Part shown: piece after piece, positions 33,885-46,659 of the stretch
Layout: every line of letters starts with the position of its first letter
Position numbering within the stretch: position 1 is the first letter of the stretch
Source of the DNA: Symsagittifera roscoffensis
Taxonomy: Eukaryota > Xenacoelomorpha > Acoela > Convolutidae
Length of the DNA stretch: 64,000 nucleotides
NCBI RefSeq assembly: GCF_963678635.1
Contig: NC_087062.1
Coordinates: 4,822,193 to 4,886,192, forward strand
Direction: 5' to 3'
The notes under the pieces: generated by a model
What the model was told of the DNA's origin: nothing
The model's database searches: none
The model's input: only the letters and a program-made list of their open reading frames with translations
Program-made: the position numbers and the translations under genes

Positions 33885-36800
33885 GTTGAGAAAGAGTCAA
33901 TGAACACAAATAAACAAAAACATTGAGAAATCACATATAGATAGATAGCCTTCAGGCTTTTTGAAATTCAAAAACAATTTATGATTGAAGTAACCCAAAT
34001 TGAGAAAACTGGATCATAATATTAAACTGAAAATTAAAATACATTTTTAAAAAAAAATATTTATCACGCTTTTTGTGACATACACGTTTATGCTTTTCGA
34101 CAAAAGAAAGGAAATGAACTTGAAAAAAAATCAAATGTCAAACAGCAAAAAGTAAATTTGAGCCAGAACAAATTTCAAGACATTTCCTGAAAAAAATCAT
34201 CACCACCTCAATAAGAGTCCGATTTACGTTCATCGACTCTAAAAAACATAAATTAAATTAAAGTGTTCACTTCGTTATTGACATTCACTTTAAAATCCTT
34301 GTCTATTCTTATACTCGGAGAAAAAGTCATATAAGGTTCAATTTATTTCTAAAGAAATGTAAATATTTTCATCCATCAGAATAATCTCCACGATCAAAAC
34401 ATGCATACATGAATGGTGTACTGAATTGAATGTACTGTTTTTGCAATGATTTCGCGTAACACTATATAAAATATATTCAAATAATTATCGACTTTCGTTG
34501 AGTGAAGCACTATAATTATTACTTCAAATCGTACCAATTATTTGGACAAAAATAAAACTTATCTCTGAAACAGGAGAGAAAACACTGATGATCATTAAAG
34601 CAATCATTTCATTTAATTAGCAATCTATTCTCCTAGGGGACACAAAGCACTGAATTTGAAATTATCAAAAAGAGCAAACAAACTAGAATTATAAAAATGA
34701 GCACCGCTTTTTTCAGCGCGGTTCAATTAAATAATCATTACCTAATTCACATTTAACTAACTTTCGACTGAGCTTATACTGCAACAATAATCAGTAATGC
34801 TGGAGATGACTTCAAACAACAGTTGACTTTTTCAACTTAGTGACACGGAGCATCTGTTAAACTCGGGTTATGAAATTTGTGCATGATAGAACTGTATAAT
34901 AATTACAAAATCAGAAGATATTCTCAAGTATAATTACATGCTCATAGGTATTATACTTTTAGCAGGAAACAAACTCCAAGTATTAATACCTTCAAGCCCA
35001 CTGGAAGAAAAAAAATCAGTTTTGATGCACAATTTGACTTCCTTATTGAAGCATCAAAAACAATTTTTTCTTGGATCGTACATCAAATAGAATGAGACAG
35101 AGTTTTAAAGTGAAGTTTATTTGGGGGATCATGGACTTATGGACTTAATGTATGACCAGGTAGTGTGATTCTTCCGACCATTCTCATTCCTTTTTGGAAC
35201 AAAGTGGCTTTCTATGCTCTGGAGTCGACATACATCTGAATTTCACCCCTGTTGTCCCTGGAACACATACAAAATAATAAACATTCCGTACTTTCAAAAT
35301 AACTTTAAAATTTTAGTGTTGTTCAAAGGAGGAATCACTCAGGCACGAAGGATCGAATGTGCGACCTTTATGGCAGCCAATCAAAATTCAGTATTCAAAA
35401 AACTGGAAATACCTATAAGTGACGCTGATTGGTTGAAATTTTTTGCTTATTCGTACCTTCGCCCATGAGAATAGCCTCCTACTACATAGACTTTAGCAGT
35501 CCAAACTGATTTCAATAACCTGTTCAGATTGAGAAAAAGATTTTTTTTTGCCAAAATTTTGTCGAATGTTTTAGTTTTTTTTGTATCATTTTCGGCATAT
35601 TGAGCCACACCAAATTCATACAACATGAGACTAGTCGCTGATTATGAAAATGACGATTAATTCAGAAAAATTGTAGCTGACATAGGTTAGTTTCTCATCT
35701 TGAAATAAGGTCAACGTCTTTCTGAATATCGCATGATACAACTTACAAATATTTGTCTTGCACACTACATTTTGTTTACCAACAACCAGTCACGTTTTCA
35801 TTCTAGAATAGACTGCTAAATTTAAACTATGACAGTTAATATGAAAATATATATATATCAGTTAAAAAAACAGTGGATGTCAGAAGCTGAAGTGACTTGA
35901 CTTGAATGAACCCAAATTATGATCGGTTCCAAGAGAAAAACTAATAATTTAAACAAATGAAAACCCTCAAATCCAATAGAGATTCTTTCAGACCAGTTGA
36001 TGAATGATAGCATGTTCAGACTTTTCATTGAAACATGTTCAATATTTAGTTTGTTCATCATTTTTTGTCTGTTACCCCAACAAACCTTTGGTGGGCATTC
36101 TGTCTCTGATAGTAATAATTTTGCCGGTTTGCCATCTCTTCCCTGGTAAATGTATTGTGAGTCATACTACAAATAACTAATAACTTTCAGGTTATAATGA
36201 ATCACCATTAACTACACCATATGTCTATGCTATCCACCAAATTCCCTTTAACAAATGAAAAAAAAAACATGTATCCCGTTGAAAAAATAAAAGCAGAACA
36301 AGCGAACGAATATTCCACAAAACGCTCGACAATGTCTCTAAAAAGGTGACATAAAAACAAATAGATAAAAGAGGGAAATAGGGTAAAAATGCAAATAAGG
36401 CTGTCTAGTGGACAGAATTTGCATTGTTTTTTTTTTAAATTTCCGGATAGCCCTGAAAACTAACGCAACTATTGTAACATTATATTCAAGCAATCGTTTA
36501 ACACGTGCAGACTGGGTCTATACGACCTTGAACAAAAATAAAAATGACTGAAAACTTCAGTTACTGCTCAAAAAATATATCTTTATATTTATTTGACATT
36601 TTGTTCACACAAAACCAATCTTTAGGGAACTTCATTGTTGCCATTCACAAACATTTCACGTTTGAAAATTTAGCCGATATTGACTAATTTGCCTCCAATT
36701 CAACCTCCCAAGGACGTCCAGGGATGGGAACAATGATTTTCGAAGCATCGGCACTATAATTTGTTTAAAGATATTCCGACAACAGCTCAAAGTTGTCGCT

Positions 36801-39130
36801 TTTCACATCATACAAAAAACATGAGTTTTATTCAAAAACTACAAGGGAAACATAACCAGCAGAGAGTTGGAAAAGAGGCAATGAATGCAAGTAAACAGAA
36901 AAATAACAAACTTATTTTTTGAAAAAACTTCAACTTTCAAATTTCACAAAAAAAATAGCCTTAATGCTCTTTGAACTTCTATAACAAGTTTTGATTAATA
37001 CCATTTTTGAATAAAATTAACCCAATTTAAGAAAACTGAATGAATACGTAAATTTTTATTTCGCTGAGAAATCTGAAAATTAAATTTAACTCTCGAAACT
37101 AGAAATCGATCGGGTTTTTGTGCCCTTTACGATTCTGCTGTTTAATAGTGGAGTTCGCTTTCCTTTAAACTAAGTAAATGAACAGAATCTAAAAAGAGAA
37201 CAAAAATCAAACCACGAAAAAGTAAGTTTTAAAAAACTTTCCCGCGAAAGAAGCGCAAAAAAACGAAGCTTCCAAAACTAATTTTTCTGGAGTACAAATA
37301 ATTTTTTTGCTACTTGAAGGAACATAGCCAACAAGTAAATGAAACATAGTCAATGAACGCAATAGAAAAAACTACTGACTTGTTTTTTGGACTTTAAACG
37401 TCAAAGAAAAAACTAGTTGACCTTAAAGCTCTGAAAAAAAAAATTTGCGAAAATTGAATCAACAGGTAAAATTTTCATTTCGTTAGGCAAACTGATAATT
37501 AATCCATTTTCAAAATATAAAGCTGATCACGTTTTTCGTGACCTTTACACTTTTGCTGTTCGATGGTTGATTTGACCGTCCTTTTAAGATTTTAAATGAG
37601 CTGAACTTAAAAAGAAATCAAAAGTCAAGCCACGAAAAATCGAAATTGAGCCTGAACTTTCGTGAAAAAAAAAACCAAAAAATCAATGAGACCTATATAC
37701 GAGTTTTCCCTACGTTCAATTCTCTCAAAAAACAAAGAAAAATTATGAGGGCGAGGTTTGTTTATTTTCGAATAGATCGGAAATTCAAAACTCAGGTGAA
37801 GTTGCGCTTCGAAAACAATAGCAAGAAAACAACAAAAAGAAGCTCTATAAAGTGAATAAAAAAGTTAAACAAGAAGTAAAAATAAGCCTCGAATTAGAAA
37901 AACTTTTGCAATGTATCGGATTCGAGCCTGGGACCTCGCGATTTGGAGTCTCACGATATTTCCTCTCAGCCATCGACGCTTATCGATTGGCAAACTAGCC
38001 AAAATAAAAGCAGAGAATAGATGCTTCGTTATTTCCAATGCTACAGATTGTGATTACAGTAAAATTTCAACTAAATGAGGACTTTTATTTGCAATTTAGT
38101 TTGGAAAAAAGTTGCCAGTCTAATACACTACTTTCGAGACTGTAATAAAGTCATGCTCAAAAATACTCTTAATCTAATAGTGAGCTTGGGGTTAATCAGA
38201 ACGCCAAAATCTTTGCAATAATATTGTTGCTAGGAACTTGAGCACCGAACATTTTGAAAATTCAAAGGAATCAGAAACGAAAAGATGAACACTGGACTCA
38301 GAAACATTTTTTAAAAAAATTTTCCTCTTTTGAAAACATTTCAAATAAAAAACATTTAGTCTTAAAGCTAACAGCATTTCCAAAATCTTTTATGATTGAC
38401 AATTTTTAGATGAATCTAACCCAATTCGAAAAATAGATCAATAGGTAAATTTTTCATACCACCGAGAGATCTAAAAAATATCAGGTTTTTTTCGCCATTT
38501 GCACATTCGTAATTGGAGAAGATACTTTGCCTCCCTGGGACAAATTATCGTCCCCCACCCGATTAGACAAGAAGAAAATAAGATCCTCTACCCCGTGTTT
38601 AATTAAAACTGAACTTGCTCAACATTAAGGTAAAAAGTTTTATTCTATTTGGCTGAAAACCCAAAACCAAGTTAGCATTTTTATTCCTAAACGGCTTTGG
38701 AGGGATATGATGTTAACTTGTGCGCCTTCCTTTTAGCAAATGAATTTGATTTGAACATTTGAGCGTCAAAAACAATCGACAGGGAGTCGTAGAAGTCTCA
38801 ACAAACTATTAGAAGCCGAAAAAAAATAATGAAGTTTTTCGGAAAAATTTTCATCTTAGAGGTTCTAAGAAAACGTATGTCACACTGATAGCTGTTTCAG
38901 GTTCAAAAATCTTTCGTGATAGAGCTTTTTATCGAAAAATCACTAAAATTGAGAAAACTAACTCAATCAGATAATTTCGAGATTTTCAGGTCAATTTTTT
39001 TGTCAAATGAAATTGATCTGAATTAAAAAAGAAATCTCTCATAAAGCAAAAAAACTCAAAGTGATTTAGAACTTTTGCCTGAAAAAGAACGAAAAACAAA
39101 CCTTCGTCACGAAAACCAAATGTCAAAATA
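33885..39130. repeat. Diverged long-period repeat, at least three units
   Basis: A module with AACCCAAATTGAGAAAACTG followed by CACGTTTTTCGTGACCTTTACACTTTTGCTGTT-like sequence, then a GAACTTAAAAAGAAATC-type block, appears at about 33.89-34.16, 36.87-37.22 and 37.33-37.64 kb, with weaker traces near 38.4 and 38.95 kb. The sequence between 34.2 and 36.8 kb shows nothing else. Confidence 0.5.
37918..37980 (-). repeat. tRNA-like fragment, possibly SINE head
   Basis: On the minus strand TGGCTGAGAGG resembles an A box, GGCTCGAATCC is a good B box, and CTCCAAA between them could be an anticodon loop with CCA. The acceptor and T stems do not pair, so this is not a working tRNA. A tRNA-derived SINE or tRNA pseudogene fits. 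Confidence 0.35.
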
Positions 39131-39838
39131 ACTATAAACAACTTCAACAGCCAAGTCAAAACAGTACTGATATAAATTAACCAGAGAAAATACAGCATTT
39201 TGATATTTCAAACGCCCTGTTTTTCTCAAAATGGGTTCAGATAGGACAAAAAGTGAGGGCGATAAAAGTTGCTGAGAATTTTGCCAGAATTTTTTTGATT
39301 CAGTTTGTTTTGCGAAAATCGCAACGAAAATTTTAACAAGAGGTCATATTTTGGCTTTTTTAGTTTATCAAGAATTACGCTAAGACTACCAAGTTAATTG
39401 GTGATAAAGTTAAACATAAAAAGCGTCTTATACAGCTCAAAAACGCTCTAGAGAAGTTGAATCGATTGGAAGCCAAAAAAAAAAATTTCACTATATAAAT
39501 TTCGAAATCTTTGCTCGAAAACAAATTTTAAATATTTTGCACACTTTTGGAGATTTTATTAATCCCGAACATTGCTGAGCTGAGTAAAACGCTTCTTTCG
39601 GTAAAAATTTCTCATCCTTAAACTTGATAGTGTTAGCCTTATTCTTGATATACTAAAAAAATGCTAAAAAGGCCTATTTTTGGGGGGAAAATTTTGTTGA
39701 AATTTTGCAAAACAAATAACATCAAACTAATTCAGGTAAAATTTTACGCAACTTTTGTCCTAATCACTATTCGTCTTATCTTAACACAATTTAAGGAAAA
39801 GACGTTTAAATTTTTTATATGTTTTTCGTTTTGTACGG

Positions 39839-39844
39839 TTTATT
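39839..39844 (-). terminator. Candidate poly(A) signal for NKAIN
   Basis: AATAAA on the minus strand, about 150 nt past the NKAIN stop codon at 39992-39994. Position is right for a short 3' UTR if the sixth exon is the last. Confidence 0.45.
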
Positions 39845-39991
39845 TAAATCAGCACTGTACTTTTTAAGCGATTTAAAACCGCAAGGTCGCCGATAGTGCT
39901 AACAATTTGGTCAAAAACAATTTTTAAAATATAATGCGTAATAAGATTAAATTCTTCGCCACAGCCAGTTTTAAATCCGTCGACACTAGAC

Positions 39992-42900
39992 TCACATGAC
40001 TTGGGGGTGCATTCCAGGAAGGGGCTGCATCATCATGCTGCTGCCACTGCCCCCACTCATCTGATGGTGGGACATGGGTGCACTGGCATGGTAGTAGCCC
40101 CCCGCCCCCGGGTGATGTTTGGGGGGACCTTGCTGGGGCTCCGGGTAGCCTGGATTGTAGTTGTCGAAGCCTCCGATGAAGTCGACTAAAATAATTTCCA
40201 CATCCTCAGTTTTATTGATTGAAAGCATAGTTTAAATCGTAAACTAAAGCAGATTGCGCACCTTTGTTATAACATAAAGGCAATTATGTGTATGTCAACC
40301 CTAACTAAGATCAGAAAAAACATACTTGCGCCTTCGAATATTTCCACTCCAACTCTTATCCATATCAGTTTTATAGCGCAGTTTAGAACAAAAGCTCGTG
40401 CTCATTTTAAACACAGCGCCCTGCTTTAATTTACACCAGATATTAACAACATTAAATGTTTCAGTGACAAAATAAATTGAATCTCTTTGACCCATCCCCC
40501 CCCCCCCTTACGACAAGTGTGATAAAAATATCCAATCATAAAATTAATTCAACAGCCAACCATTGCGAACTTCGTTTGTATCTGCTGGTATCCAATGCCC
40601 CCCTTCTTTAAAAGAAGGGTGGTGGTGATGGGGGGGGGAGGTAGTTAAGGAGATCGGATAAATTGTGTGAGGTGAATGTGTCGACAAATCCAACGATGCG
40701 GTGTGCACGCGCAAACTTCAGAATGAACAAAGTTAAGCCTACAGCTAAAAATTACATCAAGTTGTAGAGCAAACAGTATCTAAACTAACCAGGGAATCGG
40801 TGATTGTTAATACTACAAAGGGATAAAAAATGGCAACTTCAGGATTTTGCGCATTTGGAATTGGAACCTAATGATTTTTTTTCAACATATACTCATTGAA
40901 ATTTCTCGAGAAATTTTGGATATATATGATTTAAATACACATGCATGCATAATACCTTCGGGCAAACAAATCCAACATAATTTACACTATTATATTGATG
41001 AAATTTAAATCGAAAACCTAACAGAAAACTTGCATTTCGACTAATCCGTTGATTAAAACCGGGTCAGCAGTTTTTATAGATTTTAACGTCCAATAACAAG
41101 CATAGCATGCTTATTTACATTCCTAATTTCGCGTAAACTGATCCATTTTCGAACTATTTTCCCGCGTAGGATAACCATGACATGAGTGCATTTTGTCAGG
41201 ATTGATTCAATTGAGAAACGACCAATGGGTAATTAAATCAACGTTTATTCCAACTGAAAAGTTTGAAACTTATACTTTGAAGGCATACATGAAGTTTATA
41301 TTTCTAACTTTCTCAATCACATTTTGGGCTATTGGTATTATAAACGCTTCGAAATAGATTAACTCGTGACATGCTACGCGCCTGGAACTGTCTTTTTTGT
41401 ACTACGCTAAGCCATGTTTAGTTTTATACAGTTATGGCACACTAAGATACATGTTTTAACACAGTAGATAAGTTCTTCAAACACACTACAATTCTCAGAG
41501 TCAAATTCAACCGAAGACTTCTGTCTTTTCGAACAAAGAAAACAAAATGCAATTCTTTCTTTGGCTTAAATTCGTCAAACTCTTTGAGGGCTCATTTGGT
41601 CAAATATCATAAGATTTGGAATCTTAAATTAGCCAGTCTGTCAAACTTCTTCGTAACCAAAAGAAAGCTCCAAGCTGATTTGACTTTAATAGAAATGAGT
41701 AATGGACAACGAATTTTCAGACATTATGCACTTAATTTCACTTGATAATAATTATGTTTTACGCATGATATACGGTTCTGTCAAATCCACATTTTAGACA
41801 CATACAATTCAATAAGAGAAGGTGATATCCTCTAAATGATTAAATTGTCTTAAAATGTTAAAGTCTTCTTAAGTATCTTATACAAGATTTAAAACTACAA
41901 CGACAACTACTGTTTTTATCAATGGGGTTCAATATTTAAATAGAGATTTTGATCAATTTTAATCGGTTTTGTACCTCGATTTTGGAGTGCGGTCTGTATT
42001 TAGACAACCGCGTATTCATACTCGTCAGTAAGCAGACAAATCATGTTTTAACCAATCAGAATCGGGATGAGAAAGCAAACTTACGAAATAAATAATTATT
42101 ATTAATTAATTTCTTCCTTGTCTCAGTTCTGATTGGTTAATACAGTATTTGTCTGCTTACTGACGAGTCTGAATACGCGGTTGTCTAAATACTGCTACCC
42201 TCGATTTCATTTTTCAAAAACCAAATTTTAACGCAAAGTGAGCCATGCAATTTGAGAAAAAAAACGAGGATTTTAGATCAAGACATTAAACATATAAACG
42301 GTGGTGGTCATGGGCTGTTATACATTTCAGATGCAAGAAAATCGTTAATACGTACAAACTGTTTTGGCTGAAAAAAATTATGATGTTCAATTATGATAAG
42401 TTACTGTTATAATAAAGCACGAATAGTGGTGGTAAAAATAAAGGGCATGAATGCGGATAACTTTAAAGAAACTTAAATCCAATGCGCAAAGTCCTGAACA
42501 GATCAAGGGAAGAGAAAAGGTTGTGAAAAAATGAACTGAAAGATACTCACAGCAATCATCGTCTTCTTCGTATCCGTAGACTATGTAACACACGTACAGC
42601 ATTGCGAAGAACTGAAACCATTCAAAAAAAAGTAATCTCTAGCGCATATTTGAAATTAATCAGGTGCAGGACCTATATCGGAAGCCAAGAGAAAAGACAA
42701 AAATTACCTATTCAGCTGTTTCTAAAATTATCATAACTTATTTATAATACTTTTTTGAAGTTGACCATTCGATAGAATAGTTCATGGAGTTTTGTTTTTC
42801 TTAATTTATTTCGTGTTCTTGTTATTCAAAAACATATAAAACTACTATAAATCCAGGATTCTCAAAGCAATTCAACACACAGAGGCGAAGCGGCGCTTCA

Positions 42901-44111
42901 CGACCTTTGCAATGCAACAAAAAACACACTGCGCTACACAATAGTGAATGAAAAAAAGGCAGTCAAAAAATTCTGAAAAACTAATTTGAAAAAATTACTT
43001 GAAAAAATAACTTGATAAGTTGACAAAAAACAGCTACAAAAACTTCCTAGTTGATTTGGATGAAGTTCATAAACAGACTTTAAAAAGAATTGGAAATCAA
43101 TAACCGAGCGGCAAATCAAAATGGCTGTACCTAATTATATCTTAAAAGATGGTAGTTTTATTTGAACTTTCAAGGAATTGAGAATGTCAGAAGTGATGCG
43201 TACTATTCCTATTAAATTGACCATTCTGTGAACCAGGTTATTTACGGGAGAAAAGTCTAATACCCGATTGCAATACCCTTGCTTATCGCAAGAGTAAAGT
43301 GGCTTGTTGAAAGCTATTTGTACCGAAAATATAACTTGGAGGGCGCATTGGAGCAGTTTGAACCAGAGCGGCCTGATCAGACAGTTTGGGTCTCTGTACA
43401 TCAGCAGATAGTACATGGGAAAATCAGCGGGAACATTCTCCTCGGCTGGTATTGTGTAACCAGTGTTTGTTCCAGTAGTAGCTGTGCTTGTAGTGTTGCA
43501 TGTGAGCAGTTTCTGGTCAAAGTAATCTTGTGCTTCCATTGACAAATTTAGAGGCCATGACCACATTTCTTTCTAAACATCAATTTCTGACATAAAAAGC
43601 TAGATTGGAACAAAAAGGATAAAAGAACATAACATACCCTTTGAAGAAGACCAATTTCAAGATAGTAACATACGAGATACGCGTTCCATCCTAGCCAAAG
43701 AAACTGCATGGTTCCGTACTAAAATACATCACATTCATGAAATAACTTGACAGAAAATAAAGAAATGGTCACAAAAGCAATCAACTAACAGGTACAAGGT
43801 ATTTGGGTTTGTAGCTGTATGTTCCAATAACTCCAACTAAAACCATGATAATCTGGATGCCATCTCCAACAACTAGGCCATACATGTGTCCAAGTGAATC
43901 AAACACAGTACGTTCTAGCACAAAAACCTGCAAAATAGACATGTAATTACGGAAAAACTACATTTCACTAGTAATATAACAATGAAAAAAAGGTCAGTTA
44001 AGTTATATTTGATCTTTTTTCTTCTTGTAACTATTATTAATTACAACTTCCACTTACCAGCTGGAAGATGCATATTGAAACCAATGTGCAACGTGCAGTA
44101 CAGCAAGCCAT
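39992..44111 (-). CDS. NKAIN: NKAIN: Na,K-ATPase beta-1-subunit-interacting membrane protein
   Basis: Six exons join in frame to 258 residues: 44111-44058, 43927-43790, 43718-43638, 43572-43324, 42611-42551 and 40185-39992. The first four introns are phase 0 and the fifth is phase 1; all have GT-AG ends. The start MACCTARCTLVSICIFQL fits the family's N-terminus, and FVLERTVFDSLG, LGWNAYLVCYYLEIG and FDFIGGFDNY are its other hallmarks. Four membrane segments are visible, with an extracellular loop between the third and fourth that has NLS and NTT sequons. Family members bind the Na,K-ATPase beta1 subunit at the plasma membrane. Exon 4 makes the loop longer than in vertebrate proteins of about 207 residues. 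The tail is rich in His, Gly, Pro and Met. An acceptor-like TTTATTTTCAG (AG at 44140-44139) precedes the ATG, so a 5' UTR exon probably exists. Confidence 0.93.
41983..42201. mobile_element. MITE in NKAIN intron 5
   Basis: Two arms of about 75 bp (41996-42070 and 42120-42192) form an inverted repeat: TAGACAACCGCGTATTCA pairs with its complement, then CTCGTCAGTAAGCAGACAAA and CCAATCAGAA. They surround a 50-bp AT-rich loop with no coding capacity. CTCGATTT occurs on both sides (41975-41982 and 42202-42209), which would fit an 8-bp target duplication of the hAT kind. The TIR starts CAGTATTTAGAC on the better side. Confidence 0.8.
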
Positions 44112-44239
44112 TTTGAATGAAACTTTACGACATTTTAACTGAAAATAAACATATCACTTTTGAAAAACATAGCTAATTTAGCCTGGTGTGCGCAACCTTG
44201 CGTCTCCCTGGCCTAGTAACAAAAATAGCCGCCCCGACA

Positions 44240-45321
44240 TAGTAATTAAAAATCCGTGGAGCTGTTCAAACTGTCAGTAACATTCTGATTACCAACAGAG
44301 AATGGGATCAGCTCACATTGCCTATCAAACTCGGTGGTCTAGGCTTACAGTCACCTTCGGACCTTACTTTGGCTGCCTATATTTCGTCTACACTCGCCAC
44401 CAGTGAAGACGTCTTCAAAGTCATTGCGTCTCAATACACCAGCAAGTCCTTCAAGAATGCCATTGAACTGTGGTCTGAAACTGTTTCTCCTGATATGCCA
44501 CTGGAAGACAAGCATAAGTGGCAGAAAAGCTGGTACACTCCTATTGTTTCTCGTAGGCGGTCGTCTCTCCTAGCTAACACCACCTGTGACAGTGACAAAG
44601 TTCGTTTACAAGGATGCTCTGTTCCCGGTTCCGGAGACTGGCTTGCTGCTATTCCGTCTGATACGCTCGGTCTCCAGCTGACTGATGACGCTTTCAGAAT
44701 TGCTACGGGACTTCGCCTTGGTGCCCCCTTCTTTTTTCATGCAACTGTGCATGTGGCACTAAATGCGACAGCCAAGGCATTCATCCACTTATATGCCCGA
44801 AAATCAAAAGTCGTTTCATCAGGCATCAACTTGGTAATGAAGTCATCAGAGACGCGTTGAAATCAGCAGGAGTACACAGCAAACTCGAGCCGACCGGTAT
44901 GCTGCGTGACGATGGTAAAAGACCAGACGGTGCTACTTTAGTTCCATGGAAAAATGGCGCAGCTTTAGTCTGGGACTTTACCTGTGTAAACCGACAAGCA
45001 CAGTCAAATCTATCAACAGGCCTCGAAGATGGTCCCACTGTTGCTAACCATGCTGAATTTCGTAAGCGCCAACACTATTCTGGTCTGCCACGCAACTGCA
45101 TGTTCGAGCCCATCGCCGTGGAACATCTTGGTGGCATCGGAAGCTCGACATACAAAACTCTATCCTCTATTTCCTATAGAATCAAGACGACCACTGGTGA
45201 GAAAAGGTCATTGACGTTCCTCAAACAAAGACTCGGCATTGCACTGAAACGCGGTAATGCTGCCTGCTTACTGGAAGCTTTAGAAGTTAACTCAACGGGC
45301 TATAAGCCAACTGCTTTTTAA
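44240..45321 (+). pseudogene. Non-LTR retrotransposon, C-terminal RT to endonuclease region
   Basis: Open from about 44252: LPIKLGGLGLQSPSDL is the post-RT motif, followed by a helical region and FRIATGLRLGAPFF. A 1-nt indel in the CCCCCTTCTTTTTT tract (44724-44738) shifts the frame. The next frame has a Cys/His knuckle (CNCACG, GIHPLIC), then RPDG, and a D in LVWD about 15 residues on. It ends at TAA 45319-45321. A Cys/His knuckle followed by (K/R)PD...D is the layout of the R2-type restriction-like endonuclease, which suggests that superfamily. The copy is 5'-truncated, as is usual for LINEs, and lies just upstream of NKAIN. Confidence 0.7.
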
Positions 45322-45704
45322 CCTTTGCTGTTTTTACAACTATTAAAATTATAGCCCCTTCTATACTGTGCTTATACTATTATGGAGAGCGCGGTACTCT
45401 TTTGCTGGACGCTGTACTCGGAAAGGCCCCCATCATTTTTTTTTTCATAATTTTTAAAAGGTAATCAGAAGGTCAAAAGTATCATAGTAACCGAGGTTAC
45501 AGTCAGGAGTCCCTTCATCACGTATTCCAGTCAAAATCCTTGGAATTTTCCAGATATGGAAGTGATAATGATAACAGAAGATGACAAATGTTCAAGTCCT
45601 TTTCAATTAATATCGATACGGGTTACGTTTGTTGAATAAGAACACGCAACTCGACACGAGAAAATATAATATACAAATGTTACAAACAAAAAATTTCGTC
45701 GAAA

Positions 45705-46656
45705 GTTATTTTGTCATTCATTGTTCCAAGTACGCAAGCGGCGTTCGCAATCTGTATTGCTTGGGAGATTCTCTGTTTTAAAAAGCTGCCTGCTCTGGGT
45801 TCCTCAGTGCACATGCTTAGGTTCTTACAAAGCTTGCTCAAAAAATTTCTGAGCTGGGGCCGGCCGCGCCCTGAATCTCAAAAGATAGCGGTTGAAAAAG
45901 ATATCCATCAGATCTTTATACTTGTCATTTTTCGCTCTTCCGCTTCAGCGGCAGCCGTACCAGGGTTACAAACAGAACCGGCATTAATCCTACAAGGAGC
46001 TAAGGAGTCTACTACCGTTACATCCCACAAGAGCTGCTTACCAACAGCCCATAGAACGAGCGTCAAACCGTCTGGTCGGTCCTGTAGAGGTGTCGTGGTT
46101 CTAAAACAGACGGATTGTGAGTAGAAGATAAACTCTGCTTTATAAGGGCATTCAGGTTTGAATGCCTAGAGAATCTCCCTGCACTTTTGAGGCAAGAAAG
46201 ACCATGCCAACCATCCTCGGTAACGTCTTTTCCGCACACGCATTTATGCCGTTCGCATATTTTTGAGCCTAATCGAAGTCCTATTGCAATTCTGAGCTGT
46301 TGGTTCGACAGTTTTAACCTTAAATTTTTGCACGGGATGACGTTCAACCATTGGGTGCCAAACCTATCTTGGAACGCGTTGAATCTTTTTGCGTCCGTTG
46401 GTTCGAGTCGTAAAATCAAGTCTGCAATTTCGCTGTCAAAAATTGGCTCCATCCATTTTTTTGGATTTCATTTTCCGGAGCCATTTCAATTTTTCCAAGT
46501 TCAAACCACCGTGTAAGCGCATCATCATAGGTTCCATCCACATGCTCCAAACCAAAGATTTCGCTCAAGGCATCTTTTGCTCCTACTGCGGAGGCTAAGA
46601 AAGCGGGTAAAGCGAGTAGACGAGCGGAAGAAACGCCCAAGCCACCTTTATTTCAC
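45705..46656 (-). pseudogene. Second non-LTR retrotransposon fragment, same class, convergent
   Basis: The minus strand reads GGLGVSSARLLALPAFLAS, then LRIAIGLRLG, a Cys/His knuckle (CVCGK, GWHGLSC) and, after a frameshift near 46070, RPDG and LLWD with the same spacing. It finishes near LGTMN at about 45.71 kb. Two or more frameshifts break it. It is clearly diverged from the plus-strand copy, so these are two families inserted tail to tail, with 3' ends about 380 bp apart. Confidence 0.7.
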
Positions 46657-46659
46657 CAT

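Noticed and set aside
35214-35468. 84-codon plus-strand ORF with an inverted CCAAT pair
   Set aside because: No homologous copy, no splice sites, ordinary composition; likely chance.
37918-37980. A functional tRNA-Trp on the minus strand
   Set aside because: A and B boxes look right but the acceptor and T stems do not pair; kept only as a tRNA-like relic.
43135-43323. Extension of NKAIN exon 4 to the next stop
   Set aside because: The donor at 43323 joins exon 5 and restores exact family alignment; the extension is intron.
43279-43542. Plus-strand ORF over NKAIN exon 4
   Set aside because: It is the antisense shadow of a confidently assigned exon.
45711-46124. Plus-strand 137-codon ORF between the retrotransposon fragments
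   Set aside because: It is the complement of the minus-strand retrotransposon C-terminus, whose conserved motifs are recognisable.
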